From positions 1-41,654 of the forward strand of contig JAUZOD010000037.1 in assembly GCA_030706635.1 (NCBI GenBank): a stretch of 41,654 bases of DNA, in the 5' to 3' direction. Under the pieces are notes generated by a model. The model was not told the DNA's origin, searched no databases, and worked only from the letters and a program-made list of their open reading frames with translations. The translations under genes were made by a program, and so were the position numbers. This document shows, piece by piece, positions 8,872 to 16,986 of the stretch. This stretch comes from Bacteroidota bacterium (GTDB taxonomy: Bacteria; Bacteroidota; Bacteroidia; Chitinophagales; Chitinophagaceae). Position 1 is the stretch's first letter; each line of letters opens with the position of its first letter.

Positions 8872-9309
8872 TTAATCTGAAATTAAATCCCTGCATTCTT
8901 TTTCCAGAACACCCAGCATCAATTGCGGGGGTTTCCCCCATTTTTTAATGGTATCATCCAGAAGCAATGGATAGGCAGAACTGAGCCCCCCGGTCTCTTT
9001 CGTTTTAACGCCGATCACCAGCGTGCTTATTTTTGCGTGTCGGATCACATAGGAACACATGATGCAGGGCTCATGGGTTGTATATAAGACAGCCCCGGAA
9101 AGATCCTGGTTGCTCAAAAATTTCGAAGCCTCCCGGATCGCCTCAATCTCTGCATGAAAGGTAATATCGCTAAACGTCCGGCCCCCTTCGATCCCTTCCC
9201 CGATCACCCGACCGTTGAGAACGATCAGTGACCCTACGGGGCTATCTCCTCGTGCCGTGGCTTTCCCGGCCAGCTCTATACATTTATACATAAAAAATGA
9301 ATGGTCCAT
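8872..9309 (-). CDS. Zinc-dependent nucleoside/nucleobase deaminase (CMP/dCMP deaminase family)
   Basis: A 145-residue cytosolic hydrolytic deaminase. The zinc and catalytic motifs are intact: FHAEIEA (H52, E54) and EPCIMC (C82, C85). The length and the C-terminal tail resemble guanine deaminase and TadA-like small deaminases, but it lacks enough distinguishing features to choose a substrate. The start at the ATG 9309 is preferred over a TTG three codons upstream. It stands alone, divergent from the YfcC-type transporter gene 94 bp away, and its 3' end faces the symporter promoter region. Confidence 0.88.
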   Translation of the reverse strand: MDHSFFMYKCIELAGKATARGDSPVGSLIVLNGRVIGEGIEGGRTFSDITFHAEIEAIREASKFLSNQDLSGAVLYTTHEPCIMCSYVIRHAKISTLVIGVKTKETGGLSSAYPLLLDDTIKKWGKPPQLMLGVLEKECRDLISD

Positions 9310-9403
9310 GCGATTCAAAATATATCTTTCCCGAAAATAAAATCAAATAAGGTCTGAGGTATTGTAGTACATTCAAAGCACCATTTTTTCAGCCGGCCAA
9401 CCC

Positions 9404-10900
9404 ATGTTCAAAAAAAATATCCCCACGCCACTGGTTATCCTGATGCTTATCATCGTGGTGGCGGCCATGGGCACCTGGCTTCTGCCGGCAGGGCAGTACG
9501 ACAATTTGTCCTATGAAAATAATGCTTTTGTTGTTAGCGCCTCTGGCAGGCAAACACATCTCCCTTTTACACAGAAAACGCTGGACAGTCTGGCCATTCA
9601 TATCCCGGCCCAAAAATTCAAAAACGGGGATATCCGGAAACCTGTTTCCATTCCCGGCACTTACCACCGGCTCCCGCAAAACGGCCAGGGCCCGATAGAT
9701 GTATTTGAAGCGCCACTGAAGGGATCGTACGATGCCGTGGAAATCATATTTTTTGTTTTATTTATTGGCGGGTTTCTGAATGTCTTTAACGCTTCCGGCG
9801 CATTGGAAAAAGCGCTTATTTCCCTTTCCCTCAGCATGAAAGGAAAAGAGAAATGGCTGATCATCATCCTCACTTTTTTATTTTCCTTTGCGGGCGCCAG
9901 TTACGGTATGGCGGAGGAAGGGCTGGTTTTTTACCCCGTGATGGTGCCTCTTTTTCTTGCCGCCGGCTATGATCTCCTGATTCCTGTGGCCGTGATCTTT
10001 GCCGGCACAAATCTGGGCACTATGTCTTCTTTTTCCAATCCATTTTCAACCATTATTGCTTCCCAGGTTGCCGGTGTTAACTGGAGCGACGGTTTAACGG
10101 AAAGAATACTCCTGTTTGTAATATCCACGGCAATTACCATTCTCTATATTACCCGGTATGCGAAAAAAATCAAAGCCAACCCCAGTTTGTCATTAGTTTA
10201 CCGGGTTGATGGGCCAGTAAAAAGTCCATTCGCCATGCCGGATGATGCAACTGTCCTTCAAACAAAAATTGACCGGAAAACCAGGATCATGCTTTTCATC
10301 TTTCTCTTTACTTTCCTCACCATGATTTATGGTGTCGTATTCCTGGACTGGTGGCTTCTTCAGATGTCCGCGCTCTTTCTGACTTCATCTATCCTGGTCG
10401 CCCTTTTTCTCCGGATGAAAGAAAAAATATTCGTAGAAAAATTCGTCCGGGGGGCTGAATCCCTGCTGGGTGTTTCCCTGATCATCGGCACAGCGCGCGG
10501 CGTAACGATTATCCTGAACAACGGCTATATTTCCGATACCATACTGTACCATTCAGCCAGGCTGGTAACCCATTTGTCTCCTTCCGTTTTTATCATTTCC
10601 CTGCTGATCCTCTTTCTTATTTTTACCCTGTTCATCTCATCTTCATCCGGCATGGCGGTCGTTACCATGCCTATTCTGGGTTCGCTCGCCCTGTCTGCCG
10701 GCGTTCCGGGACGTGAAATTGTAAACTCATACTTATACGGGATGGGCATCATGGGTTTTATTACCCCCACCGGTTTGATCCTCCCTTCCCTGGCCATGGT
10801 CAATGTGAGTTATAAAGCCTGGCTTAAATTCTCCTATCCTTTGATGATCATCCTGTTTTTTCTTTGTACCTTATTCCTGATCATCGGTATAAAAATGTAA
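9404..10900 (+). CDS. YfcC/DcuC-family membrane transporter
   Basis: A 498-residue polytopic membrane protein of the ion-transporter superfamily that includes YfcC and arginine/ornithine or C4-dicarboxylate carriers. Recognisable features are the N-terminal helix ending in GTWLLPAGQYD, FSFAGASYGMAEEGLVFYP, FAGTNLGTMSSFSNPFSTII, a second copy-like region SSSSGMAVVTMPI, and the terminal block GIMGFITPTGLILPSLAM. The substrate is unknown; amino acids, peptides or dicarboxylates are options. It starts a plus-strand run with the propeller gene 16 bp downstream, suggesting co-transcription. Confidence 0.88.
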   Translation: MFKKNIPTPLVILMLIIVVAAMGTWLLPAGQYDNLSYENNAFVVSASGRQTHLPFTQKTLDSLAIHIPAQKFKNGDIRKPVSIPGTYHRLPQNGQGPIDVFEAPLKGSYDAVEIIFFVLFIGGFLNVFNASGALEKALISLSLSMKGKEKWLIIILTFLFSFAGASYGMAEEGLVFYPVMVPLFLAAGYDLLIPVAVIFAGTNLGTMSSFSNPFSTIIASQVAGVNWSDGLTERILLFVISTAITILYITRYAKKIKANPSLSLVYRVDGPVKSPFAMPDDATVLQTKIDRKTRIMLFIFLFTFLTMIYGVVFLDWWLLQMSALFLTSSILVALFLRMKEKIFVEKFVRGAESLLGVSLIIGTARGVTIILNNGYISDTILYHSARLVTHLSPSVFIISLLILFLIFTLFISSSSGMAVVTMPILGSLALSAGVPGREIVNSYLYGMGIMGFITPTGLILPSLAMVNVSYKAWLKFSYPLMIILFFLCTLFLIIGIKM

Positions 10901-10916
10901 TTTAAAACCAGCTACG

Positions 10917-11738
10917 ATGAAAAAAATGATTACTCCCGTCTTTATGCTCGTGATGATAACGGCAAATGCCCAGCAACATCAACTGGTCAAATTGTGGGAA
11001 ACAGATTCCGTGGTGGCGGTGCCTGAATCGGTGCTCCCGGATTTAAATCAGAACATATTGTACGTCTCGCTGATCGACGGCGGCCCCTGGGATGTTGACG
11101 GAAAGGGTGGTATTGCAAAACTCGGCGCCAATGGTAAAAATTATAATGGTCATTGGGTAACCGGACTGAATGCACCCAAGGGACTGGGCAGGTACGGCAA
11201 CAAACTCTATGCTGCGGATATTTCAGATGTCGTAGTAGTAGATGCCACGACCGGCAAGCTGATTAAAAAAATAAGTATTGAAGGCGCCAGTGGCCTCAAC
11301 GATATTACGGTATCCGACAAGGGTGTGGTATATGTTTCGGATTCTAAAACATCCAGGATCTGGAAAATAAAGCAAGATATACCTTCTCTTTATCTTGAGC
11401 ATGTTCAGGGTGCCAATGGGCTGAAATCAGTTAAAGAAGATTTGATCTATGCGCAGGGACCCATCCTGATGAAAGCGGATGCGAACAAGCAGCTGACTAA
11501 GATAGCAGAGGTTCCCGAATCCATGGACGGGATCGAGCCGGTGGGAAACGGCGACTTCATCGTGACTGCCTGGTCGGGCTACATATATTATGTACACGCC
11601 AATGGCAGCACCGAGAATTTGCTGGATACCCATCTGGAAAAAATGAATACCGCCGATATCGGATATGACCCTGTTAAGAAAATCGTATATGTACCTACTT
11701 TTTTTGCTAAAAAAGTAGTTGCCTACAGACTAAAATAA
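10917..11738 (+). CDS. Exported SMP-30/NHL-type beta-propeller protein
   Basis: A 273-residue protein with a signal peptide (MKKMITPVFMLVMITANAQQ) and a six-bladed propeller pattern. Recurrent blade strands include LPDLNQNILYVSL, LGRYGNKLYAADI, VSDKGVVYVSD, VGNGDFIVTAW and PVKKIVYVPTF. The layout fits SMP-30/gluconolactonase/LRE-like proteins, but metal-site residues of true lactonases are not clearly recognisable, so no enzymatic call is made. It lies between the transporter and the rhodanese gene with short gaps (16 and 22 bp) and is probably in the same operon. Confidence 0.75.
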   Translation: MKKMITPVFMLVMITANAQQHQLVKLWETDSVVAVPESVLPDLNQNILYVSLIDGGPWDVDGKGGIAKLGANGKNYNGHWVTGLNAPKGLGRYGNKLYAADISDVVVVDATTGKLIKKISIEGASGLNDITVSDKGVVYVSDSKTSRIWKIKQDIPSLYLEHVQGANGLKSVKEDLIYAQGPILMKADANKQLTKIAEVPESMDGIEPVGNGDFIVTAWSGYIYYVHANGSTENLLDTHLEKMNTADIGYDPVKKIVYVPTFFAKKVVAYRLK

Positions 11739-11760
11739 TCATCCTGTCAATCACATAGCC

Positions 11761-12228
11761 ATGCATATTTCCAGATATATTTTTTTCATCCTGTTGGCAT
11801 CTTCTTTAAGTGTGCTGCTGGCGTCAACCGGTTTTCAGCAAAAAGGAAAACCGGAACCCTGGACGGAAGCCCAATTATTATCTCCTGAAACATTAAATAA
11901 AACGCTGCATTCCCCACTGGAAAAGCAACCCATTTTGATTTGCATCGGCCCGGACGCCACGATCAGAGGATCACTGGATATGGGGCCTGCCCATGAAAAG
12001 GAAAATCTTGAGAAATTAAAACGCGAGTTGGGCAAACTGCCCAAAGACGCAGATATTGTTATCTACTGTGGCTGCTGTCCGTTTGAACATTGTCCTAACA
12101 TTCGTCCGGCATTCACTTTGCTGAATGAAATGAAGTTTACGCATCAGCGGCTTCTGAATATTCAGCACAATATCAAAACAGACTGGATAGACAAAGGATA
12201 CCCTGTAAATAACCAGGCTATTCGTTAA
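11761..12228 (+). CDS. Exported rhodanese-like protein with cysteine-rich active loop
   Basis: A 155-residue protein with an N-terminal signal or anchor (residues 1-24). It carries a rhodanese-like domain: [15 protein letters not shown], then [20 protein letters not shown], and [19 protein letters not shown] in place of the usual GG-x-x-x-W end. The active loop has four cysteines (C103, C105, C106, C111), with C103 in the usual catalytic position. The extra cysteines suggest metal or persulfide chemistry, which is inference. Probably periplasmic. Confidence 0.75.
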   Translation: MHISRYIFFILLASSLSVLLASTGFQQKGKPEPWTEAQLLSPETLNKTLHSPLEKQPILICIGPDATIRGSLDMGPAHEKENLEKLKRELGKLPKDADIVIYCGCCPFEHCPNIRPAFTLLNEMKFTHQRLLNIQHNIKTDWIDKGYPVNNQAIR

Positions 12229-12277
12229 CAGCTTCAAAATATTACGCCGGAAAAGCTGCTACCACCCGCATTCGGCT

Positions 12278-12285
12278 TATATTTG
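12278..12285 (+). promoter_or_regulatory. Bacteroidota-type -7 promoter element for hup
   Basis: TATATTTG matches TAnnTTTG exactly and sits 31 bp before the HU start codon. I could not find a convincing -33 TTTG at the usual distance, so the element is assigned on the -7 match and position only. Confidence 0.5.
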
Positions 12286-12316
12286 CGCTTTAACCAAATC
12301 ATTAAAAATAAAATCC

Positions 12317-12586
12317 ATGAACAAAGCTGAATTGATTGCCAAGATCTCTGAAGATGCCGGTATCACTAAAACACAGGCGGGTGCTACTTTGGATTCTTTT
12401 ACCGAAGCAGTTGCCAAAACACTAAAAAAGGGCGATAAAGTGACCCTGGTTGGATTCGGAACTTTCTCAGTATCTAAAAGAGCTGCGCGCAATGGCCGTA
12501 ATCCGCAAACCGGCGCAACCATCAAGATTAAAGCTAAAAAAGTAGCTAAGTTTAAGGCAGGAAAAGAGCTTTCCGCAAGAGTATAA
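12317..12586 (+). CDS. hup: HU-family nucleoid DNA-binding protein
   Basis: An 89-residue full-length HU homologue, a dimeric nucleoid protein that bends DNA. The sequence begins [18 protein letters not shown] and contains the family signature [20 protein letters not shown], which covers the beta arm and the proline that intercalates DNA. It has its own -7 element upstream and a strong intrinsic terminator downstream, so it is a monocistronic unit. HU and IHF subfamilies are hard to separate by sequence, but the single-chain homodimeric HU type fits best. Confidence 0.97.
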   Translation: MNKAELIAKISEDAGITKTQAGATLDSFTEAVAKTLKKGDKVTLVGFGTFSVSKRAARNGRNPQTGATIKIKAKKVAKFKAGKELSARV

Positions 12587-12604
12587 TAGCCATATTCAAT
12601 GCAT

Positions 12605-12634
12605 AAAAAGGCTGGATAATCATCCGGCCTTTTT
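12605..12634 (+). terminator. Rho-independent terminator of hup
   Basis: AAAAAGGCTGGAT (12605-12617) pairs with ATCCGGCCTTTTT (12622-12634), a 13-bp stem with one G-U-type pair and a 4-nt loop, ending in five T. It begins 18 bp after the hup stop. Confidence 0.88.
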
Positions 12635-12703
12635 GGCCCAAAGACAAAGTGGTTTTACCTGAATCAGCATACAGGGCCGTTTCTGAATCAATTCGAAATC
12701 ATT

Positions 12704-13174
12704 ATGACACACTTGAAAGTGGATGACATGGCGCCCATCTTTTCGGGTCTTGACCAAAATGGGAAGAAAGTTTCCCTGTCTGATTTTAAAGGCCGCAAAG
12801 TGGTGCTGTATTTTTATCCCCAGGATGATACACCTACCTGCACCATAGAAGCCTGCAATCTCCGGGACAATTACGCCCTGCTCAAAAAACAGGGATTCAC
12901 CGTTCTGGGTATCAGTCCGGATAATGAAAGAAGTCATAAAAAATTTGCGGCTAAATTCCACCTTCCCTTTACTTTAATTGCAGACCCCGATCATACCATC
13001 ATTAATAAATACGGGGTCTGGGGCGAAAAGCAGCTATTCGGGCGAGAGTATATGGGCGTTCACAGAACCACTTTCCTGATTGATGCTCATGGCATGATCC
13101 GGAAAGTATTTGAAAAGCCAAAAAGCAGCACCCACACGGATGAGATTATCGAAGCCTGGAAGGAATTGAAATAG
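12704..13174 (+). CDS. bcp: Thioredoxin-dependent thiol peroxidase (BCP/PrxQ peroxiredoxin)
   Basis: A 156-residue cytosolic peroxiredoxin that reduces hydrogen and organic peroxides with thioredoxin. The peroxidatic cysteine lies in DDTPTCTIEACNLRD (C46) and the resolving cysteine five residues later (C51), the arrangement typical of alpha-helix-2 PrxQ/BCP enzymes. Also present are YFYPQDDTP and GVHRTTFLID. Full length for the family. It follows the hup terminator and so has its own promoter, and it converges on the LytM-like gene with a 7-bp gap. Confidence 0.96.
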   Translation: MTHLKVDDMAPIFSGLDQNGKKVSLSDFKGRKVVLYFYPQDDTPTCTIEACNLRDNYALLKKQGFTVLGISPDNERSHKKFAAKFHLPFTLIADPDHTIINKYGVWGEKQLFGREYMGVHRTTFLIDAHGMIRKVFEKPKSSTHTDEIIEAWKELK

Positions 13175-13181
13175 ACGGCTT

Positions 13182-14111
13182 CTATTTTTTCTTTTTTATT
13201 TTCCCCTTTTGGATTTTTTTCACCTCTTCCCTGTTCACGATCAACAAAGGAAATTCACTGCTGTACATGGCGCCGTGCTTTAGCCTCCCTTTCCCATTAT
13301 TTTTTGTCCAGCACTGAAATGGAACAAATATCATAGACGTCTTCAGGCTATTTTCTCGATTTTGCAATGCATCGGCTTCCTGATTATAGTACACACTAAA
13401 CCGGACCTCGGAACCCCGTCCGTACGAATCCCCGCCCACCAACCCAATAGGCTGCCCTGCCTTCACCAGCTGGCCCGGCTTCACCAACGCTCCGTTCCTT
13501 TTTAAAATTCCATAGTGACCAAAGGAGCAATCGGCATGAACGATCTCAATATAGTTCTCGTGGCCCGCACTGGCAACACCGGCATCGTTGGTCGTGTCGC
13601 CATCCAGCACTTCAGTCACCACACCTCTTCGGGCTGCATAAAGCGTATCACCCGGTTTCATTTTTATGCGGATTCCATACCAGCTGTTCTGATTGCTGAG
13701 TTCATAAACTTGGGCTTCCTTACCCGGTTCAATGGGTAACAAATAGGGAAAGGCCGTGTCCGCTACCGTATGCATGCAGCCTTTATAATTATTGCTTGAG
13801 TAATTAAACTTCACCGGCACGTTGGGGTTTACCGGCAGCAGCGTGAACAGCTTGTTCATGCCGGGCTTCACCTCAGCCTTGTATGGAAGCGGGCGATCCG
13901 CTTTCACATTGGTAAACAAAGGGAAATAGATCTCCAGCGTATAGTTGCAAAACGCATGATTGTATGCTGAAAACACATAGTCATTTTTGTCGCCCTGCTG
14001 GAATTTAATCTCAATGATCCTTTGGCAGAATAACCCTGTATTCTCCAGAAGAAGAAAGGATAAAAAAAATAAAAAGGTTCGAATTTGCTTAATGGAGATG
14101 GCTTTTGTCAA
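13182..14111 (-). CDS. Degenerate M23/LytM-domain exported protein
   Basis: A 309-residue protein with a hydrophobic leader (TFLFFLSFLLLENTGLFCQ). The C-terminal half has the LytM fold pattern: MKPGDTLYAARRGVVTEVLD, YIEIVHADCSFGHYGIL, LVKAGQPIGLVGGDSYGRG and EVRFSVYY. The usual zinc-binding motifs are altered: the terminal HxH motif reads EVRF, and no clear HxxxD precedes the core. It is therefore probably non-catalytic, perhaps an amidase activator, as known for other degenerate LytM proteins. No in-frame ATG exists before residue 85, so a TTG start at 14111 is inferred; the exact start is uncertain. The basic tail IQKGKIKKKK is unusual. Nothing is recognisable in the 162 bp upstream. Confidence 0.72.
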   Translation of the reverse strand: MTKAISIKQIRTFLFFLSFLLLENTGLFCQRIIEIKFQQGDKNDYVFSAYNHAFCNYTLEIYFPLFTNVKADRPLPYKAEVKPGMNKLFTLLPVNPNVPVKFNYSSNNYKGCMHTVADTAFPYLLPIEPGKEAQVYELSNQNSWYGIRIKMKPGDTLYAARRGVVTEVLDGDTTNDAGVASAGHENYIEIVHADCSFGHYGILKRNGALVKPGQLVKAGQPIGLVGGDSYGRGSEVRFSVYYNQEADALQNRENSLKTSMIFVPFQCWTKNNGKGRLKHGAMYSSEFPLLIVNREEVKKIQKGKIKKKK

Positions 14112-14273
14112 AAATAAGTTTTTAACCCCATTTAACCTGTGGATGAACTATCTGCCTGCCGGTATTGATATTATCCCTTACAATTTATATCTTGTATCGC
14201 GCTGAATATCATTCCTGTGGTTAACCCCGTCTGACTATATGCCCCAGCGGCGATTTGTTGGTGAGATAGTTAT

Positions 14274-14897
14274 TTATTTACCGGGACTAGCCGGAGAGAT
14301 GTGCGGATTTTTAACCAGCAACAGGGTGTCAGACAAAACGTGATCTATTTTAGAGCAGTCATCCAGGTATTCCACCCGGGAATAGATATCCAGGTTGGTC
14401 ATATCTTTTGTGTTCAACCCAAACGAGACCTCCTTAATATTGGCATTCACTGAATCATCTACCAGTGGAAATTGCATGGGCGGATTCTTGTTGATCGTAA
14501 TTTTCAAATTCTGAAACGTCTTCTGCAATCTGAAAAAATAGATCTGTACATAAGCGGAATCCAGGTTTATTTCCGTGATGATGCGGTCAACCATCGGACT
14601 GCCTTCAGAGCGTTCCATCACCCCATTTTCACTGTATTCTTCGCGGTAAACAGGTTTTTTCCCACTCTGATAATAAGTATATGTTTTCAATTTATCATCC
14701 GGATAAAACAGGTAGGCGCCTCCCCGCGCACTGTCCCACCCTGCATCATATAATGCTGTTATTCTTCTTTCAGCGTCATGAGCCGCCAGAAGCTTACGGG
14801 GAGCATGCATTTGTATATCCGCAGAGGTGATAAAACAAATGGGCCCCGTTTTGCAGGATGTAATGGAGAACAGGAGGCAAATAAATATCCATCTCAT
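14274..14897 (-). CDS. Hypothetical lipoprotein
   Basis: A 207-residue predicted lipoprotein that I do not recognise. The ATG at 14897 was chosen over the codon at 14921 because it starts a compact lipoprotein signal, MRWIFICLLFSITSC, with lipobox ITSC. The mature part contains KTYTYYQSGKKPVYREEYSENG, a stretch like antitoxin-YwqK/MORN-style repeats, but only one copy is clear. It ends without a hairpin. It follows the terminator of the adhesin gene and so is probably transcribed on its own. Confidence 0.65.
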   Translation of the reverse strand: MRWIFICLLFSITSCKTGPICFITSADIQMHAPRKLLAAHDAERRITALYDAGWDSARGGAYLFYPDDKLKTYTYYQSGKKPVYREEYSENGVMERSEGSPMVDRIITEINLDSAYVQIYFFRLQKTFQNLKITINKNPPMQFPLVDDSVNANIKEVSFGLNTKDMTNLDIYSRVEYLDDCSKIDHVLSDTLLLVKNPHISPASPGK

Positions 14898-14955
14898 ACA
14901 ATCGTTTTTAGATCTGCGCAAAATTCGTTTAGGTTTATCCTAAAGATATAAACTA

Positions 14956-14990
14956 AAATAGCTTGCAAGTGGAGTTCTTGCAAGCTATTT
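14956..14990 (-). terminator. Hairpin terminator downstream of the adhesin gene
   Basis: A perfect 14-bp stem: AAATAGCTTGCAAG (14956-14969) pairs with CTTGCAAGCTATTT (14977-14990) around a 7-nt loop, 32 bp past the adhesin stop. A/T-rich flanks on both sides mean it could work in both directions. Confidence 0.8.
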
Positions 14991-15021
14991 AATGCTTAGT
15001 AATCAGAGCCTTAGCGAGATC

Positions 15022-16065
15022 CTATTTAAAAGACAGGTTCATTCTTCCGCCTCCGGCATTCACTGTAACAGGAATGCCTCCGCCATTAAGAGAACCGTCA
15101 ATCTCATTTTCTTCCAGGGAGCCACTGAAATTGCTGAGGGCCTCCGTCTTAATCTTGTCTGCGTTAATCCTCAGATTGAACCCCGTATTCCTGGGAATCC
15201 GGAGATCGATTCGGCCACCGGAATTTCTCAGTTTCACATATTTCCCGGGTTCATTGATTTCCACTTCAATATTACCGCCGCTGGTGGAAGCATCCAGGCT
15301 GGCAGAAAGTTCCTCCAGGTCAATATTTCCGCCGGAAGTATGGGTTGACAATTCTCCCTTTATCTTATCTCCTTTAACACTGCCACCGCTCGTAACAGCA
15401 GAAACAGTTCCTTCCAGATCCGTTAATTCCAGGCCGCCGCCCGAGGTATTCAGTTTTATTTTTCCACTGCAGCGAATAGCCTCGATCCCGCCACCGCTGG
15501 TTTCCAGATCAATGTCGTCTTTAGAGTCGGCCACATAAATTCCGCCTCCGGAAGTATGGCCATTAATATGACCGGTAACCTGTTTAATATTCAGACCGCC
15601 ACCGCTGGTGGAAAATTCCTGTCTACCCGAAAGATTTGCCAGGCTGATGCCTCCCCCGCTGGTGTACAGCTGCGTGGACGACTGGGAAGGCACATAAATA
15701 GCAAAGGAAATATTCAGGGATTCCCGCCAGTTATGAAATCCTTTTTTCGTCTTTGCGACGGCAGTCAGTTTGTGGTTGGAAACAGTGACCGATAAATTAT
15801 AGTCCGCGTCCATTCGCTTCTGAATTTCTTCTTTTGACAACCCGGAAAAACGTCCGTTATTCCCGGATACATAAACTTCAATACGAGCCTCGGAAGCGTT
15901 CACACCGGATACCTGGATACCGCCACCTGAAGTATTCGCATCCACTTCATTAACGGCGTCAGCAGCTAAAGATTTGTTCAGGTAGAGAATTCCTTCTTTG
16001 GATGACTGGGCCGAAGCAGCAATGCCCGCGCTGACCAACAACAAGAGTATTACGTATTTTTTCAT
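15022..16065 (-). CDS. DUF4097-type adhesin-like protein with 18-residue repeats
   Basis: A 347-residue exported protein with signal peptide MKKYVILLLLVSAGIAASAQ. From residue 135 onward a TSGG(G/N/S)(I/L/V) motif recurs: its serine is at 136, 154, 172, 190, 208, 226, 244 and 262, exactly 18 residues apart, then at 282. An isolated earlier copy lies at 46. The pattern suggests a right-handed beta-solenoid of one turn per repeat, a feature of the DUF4097/putative auto-transporter adhesin group. Located at the cell surface or periplasm; no enzymatic motif is visible. It is divergent from the ECF sigma operon, with 360 bp between. Confidence 0.85.
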   Translation of the reverse strand: MKKYVILLLLVSAGIAASAQSSKEGILYLNKSLAADAVNEVDANTSGGGIQVSGVNASEARIEVYVSGNNGRFSGLSKEEIQKRMDADYNLSVTVSNHKLTAVAKTKKGFHNWRESLNISFAIYVPSQSSTQLYTSGGGISLANLSGRQEFSTSGGGLNIKQVTGHINGHTSGGGIYVADSKDDIDLETSGGGIEAIRCSGKIKLNTSGGGLELTDLEGTVSAVTSGGSVKGDKIKGELSTHTSGGNIDLEELSASLDASTSGGNIEVEINEPGKYVKLRNSGGRIDLRIPRNTGFNLRINADKIKTEALSNFSGSLEENEIDGSLNGGGIPVTVNAGGGRMNLSFK

Positions 16066-16191
16066 ATTGCTTTGTTTTATATTTTACGTTGCAGGCGTAT
16101 TCAATTCGGTTGCCGCGCTTACCTGCAGGAATTTATAATTGAACATTAAGAACCGTTTCCGTTACAAAATCGTTTCCGCAAGGAGGAATAC

Positions 16192-16220
16192 TAAATGAGT
16201 GCCAGATTGATACTCATTTA
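16192..16220. promoter_or_regulatory. Dyad with a small leader-like ORF in the divergent intergenic region
   Basis: TAAATGAGT (16192-16200) and ACTCATTTA (16212-16220) form a perfect 9-bp dyad around 11 nt. It overlaps a 15-codon frame, 16195-16242, beginning MSARLILIYK, preceded by AAGGAGG at good distance. Its role as operator, leader or chance hairpin is undetermined. The rest of 16066-16425 holds nothing I recognise, apart from an in-frame extension of the sigma gene that I judged non-coding. Confidence 0.4.
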
Positions 16221-16425
16221 TAAATCAATATATTATGTCTGATAAGAAGTTCAGGACTGCCCGGTTTTGATACGCTTGCTGTCCGGTTCCACTATAACCC
16301 TTCGCGTTTTTACCGGAAGAAAGACAGCGGTAAATGGAATATGTTGCATTTACATCTTCAGCCATGACCGTATTTTGCGCATTCATGCAACGCTTCAAAC
16401 CAGATCCTTGTCAAATCCTTACCAG

Positions 16426-16986
16426 ATGACCGATGATCACAAACTGATTAGGGACTGCCTCAAAGGGAGGCCGGCAGCCCAGCAGGAGTTGTACGAGAAA
16501 TTTGCAGGCAGCATGCTGGGTGTATGTTACCGGTACACCAAAAGTATGTCCGATGCGGAAGATGTGCTTCAGGAAGGGTTTATAAAAGTGTTCCGGTACC
16601 TGTCACAATACAAAAGCGAGGGTGAACTGGGGGCCTGGGTCAGGAGAATTATGGTGAACACTGCCATCAATTACCTGAAAAAGAACCGGCATTATCAGGC
16701 TGATTTGTCATTTAAAGATCCCGGGCTTCATCCGGTTTCAGCCGACAACCCCGAAATGCGCATAGAAGCAAAGGAATTAGCGGACCTCATCCGGCAGTTA
16801 CCTCCGGGATATCAGACCATTTTTAATTTATATGCCGTGGAGGGTTATTCTCATGTTGAAATCGGGAAAATGCTGGGCATCAGCGATGTCACTTCCCGTT
16901 CCCAATATTCCAGGGCAAGAGCGTTGTTGATCGTCTGGCTCGAAAAAGAGTCCGGTGACCTGAAAAAAAATAGTTATGCCAGATAA
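16426..16986 (+). CDS. ECF-type RNA polymerase sigma factor
   Basis: A 186-residue sigma-70 family ECF factor. Region 2 (about residues 10-75) includes YRYTKSMSDAEDVLQEGFIK, and region 4 (about 120-175) includes LPPGYQTIFNLYAVEGYSHV and a helix-turn-helix IGKMLGISDVTSRSQYSRAR. The ATG at 16426 (MTDDHKLIRDCLKG) is preferred to the open upstream extension because it matches the family start. The last 11 bases overlap the next gene, a sign of translational coupling. It likely directs an envelope or outer-membrane response together with the gene it overlaps. Confidence 0.95.
   Translation: MTDDHKLIRDCLKGRPAAQQELYEKFAGSMLGVCYRYTKSMSDAEDVLQEGFIKVFRYLSQYKSEGELGAWVRRIMVNTAINYLKKNRHYQADLSFKDPGLHPVSADNPEMRIEAKELADLIRQLPPGYQTIFNLYAVEGYSHVEIGKMLGISDVTSRSQYSRARALLIVWLEKESGDLKKNSYAR

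Noticed and set aside
8872-9318. TTG start for the deaminase at 9318
   Set aside because: An ATG lies three codons downstream (9309) with normal family alignment.
10917-11738. SMP-30-like protein as the missing galactonolactonase
   Set aside because: It is exported, is about 17 kb from the galactonate genes, and lacks clear metal-site residues.
16267-16425. Open in-frame extension upstream of the ECF sigma gene
   Set aside because: The conserved sigma region begins shortly after the ATG at 16426, and the extension has no recognisable domain.
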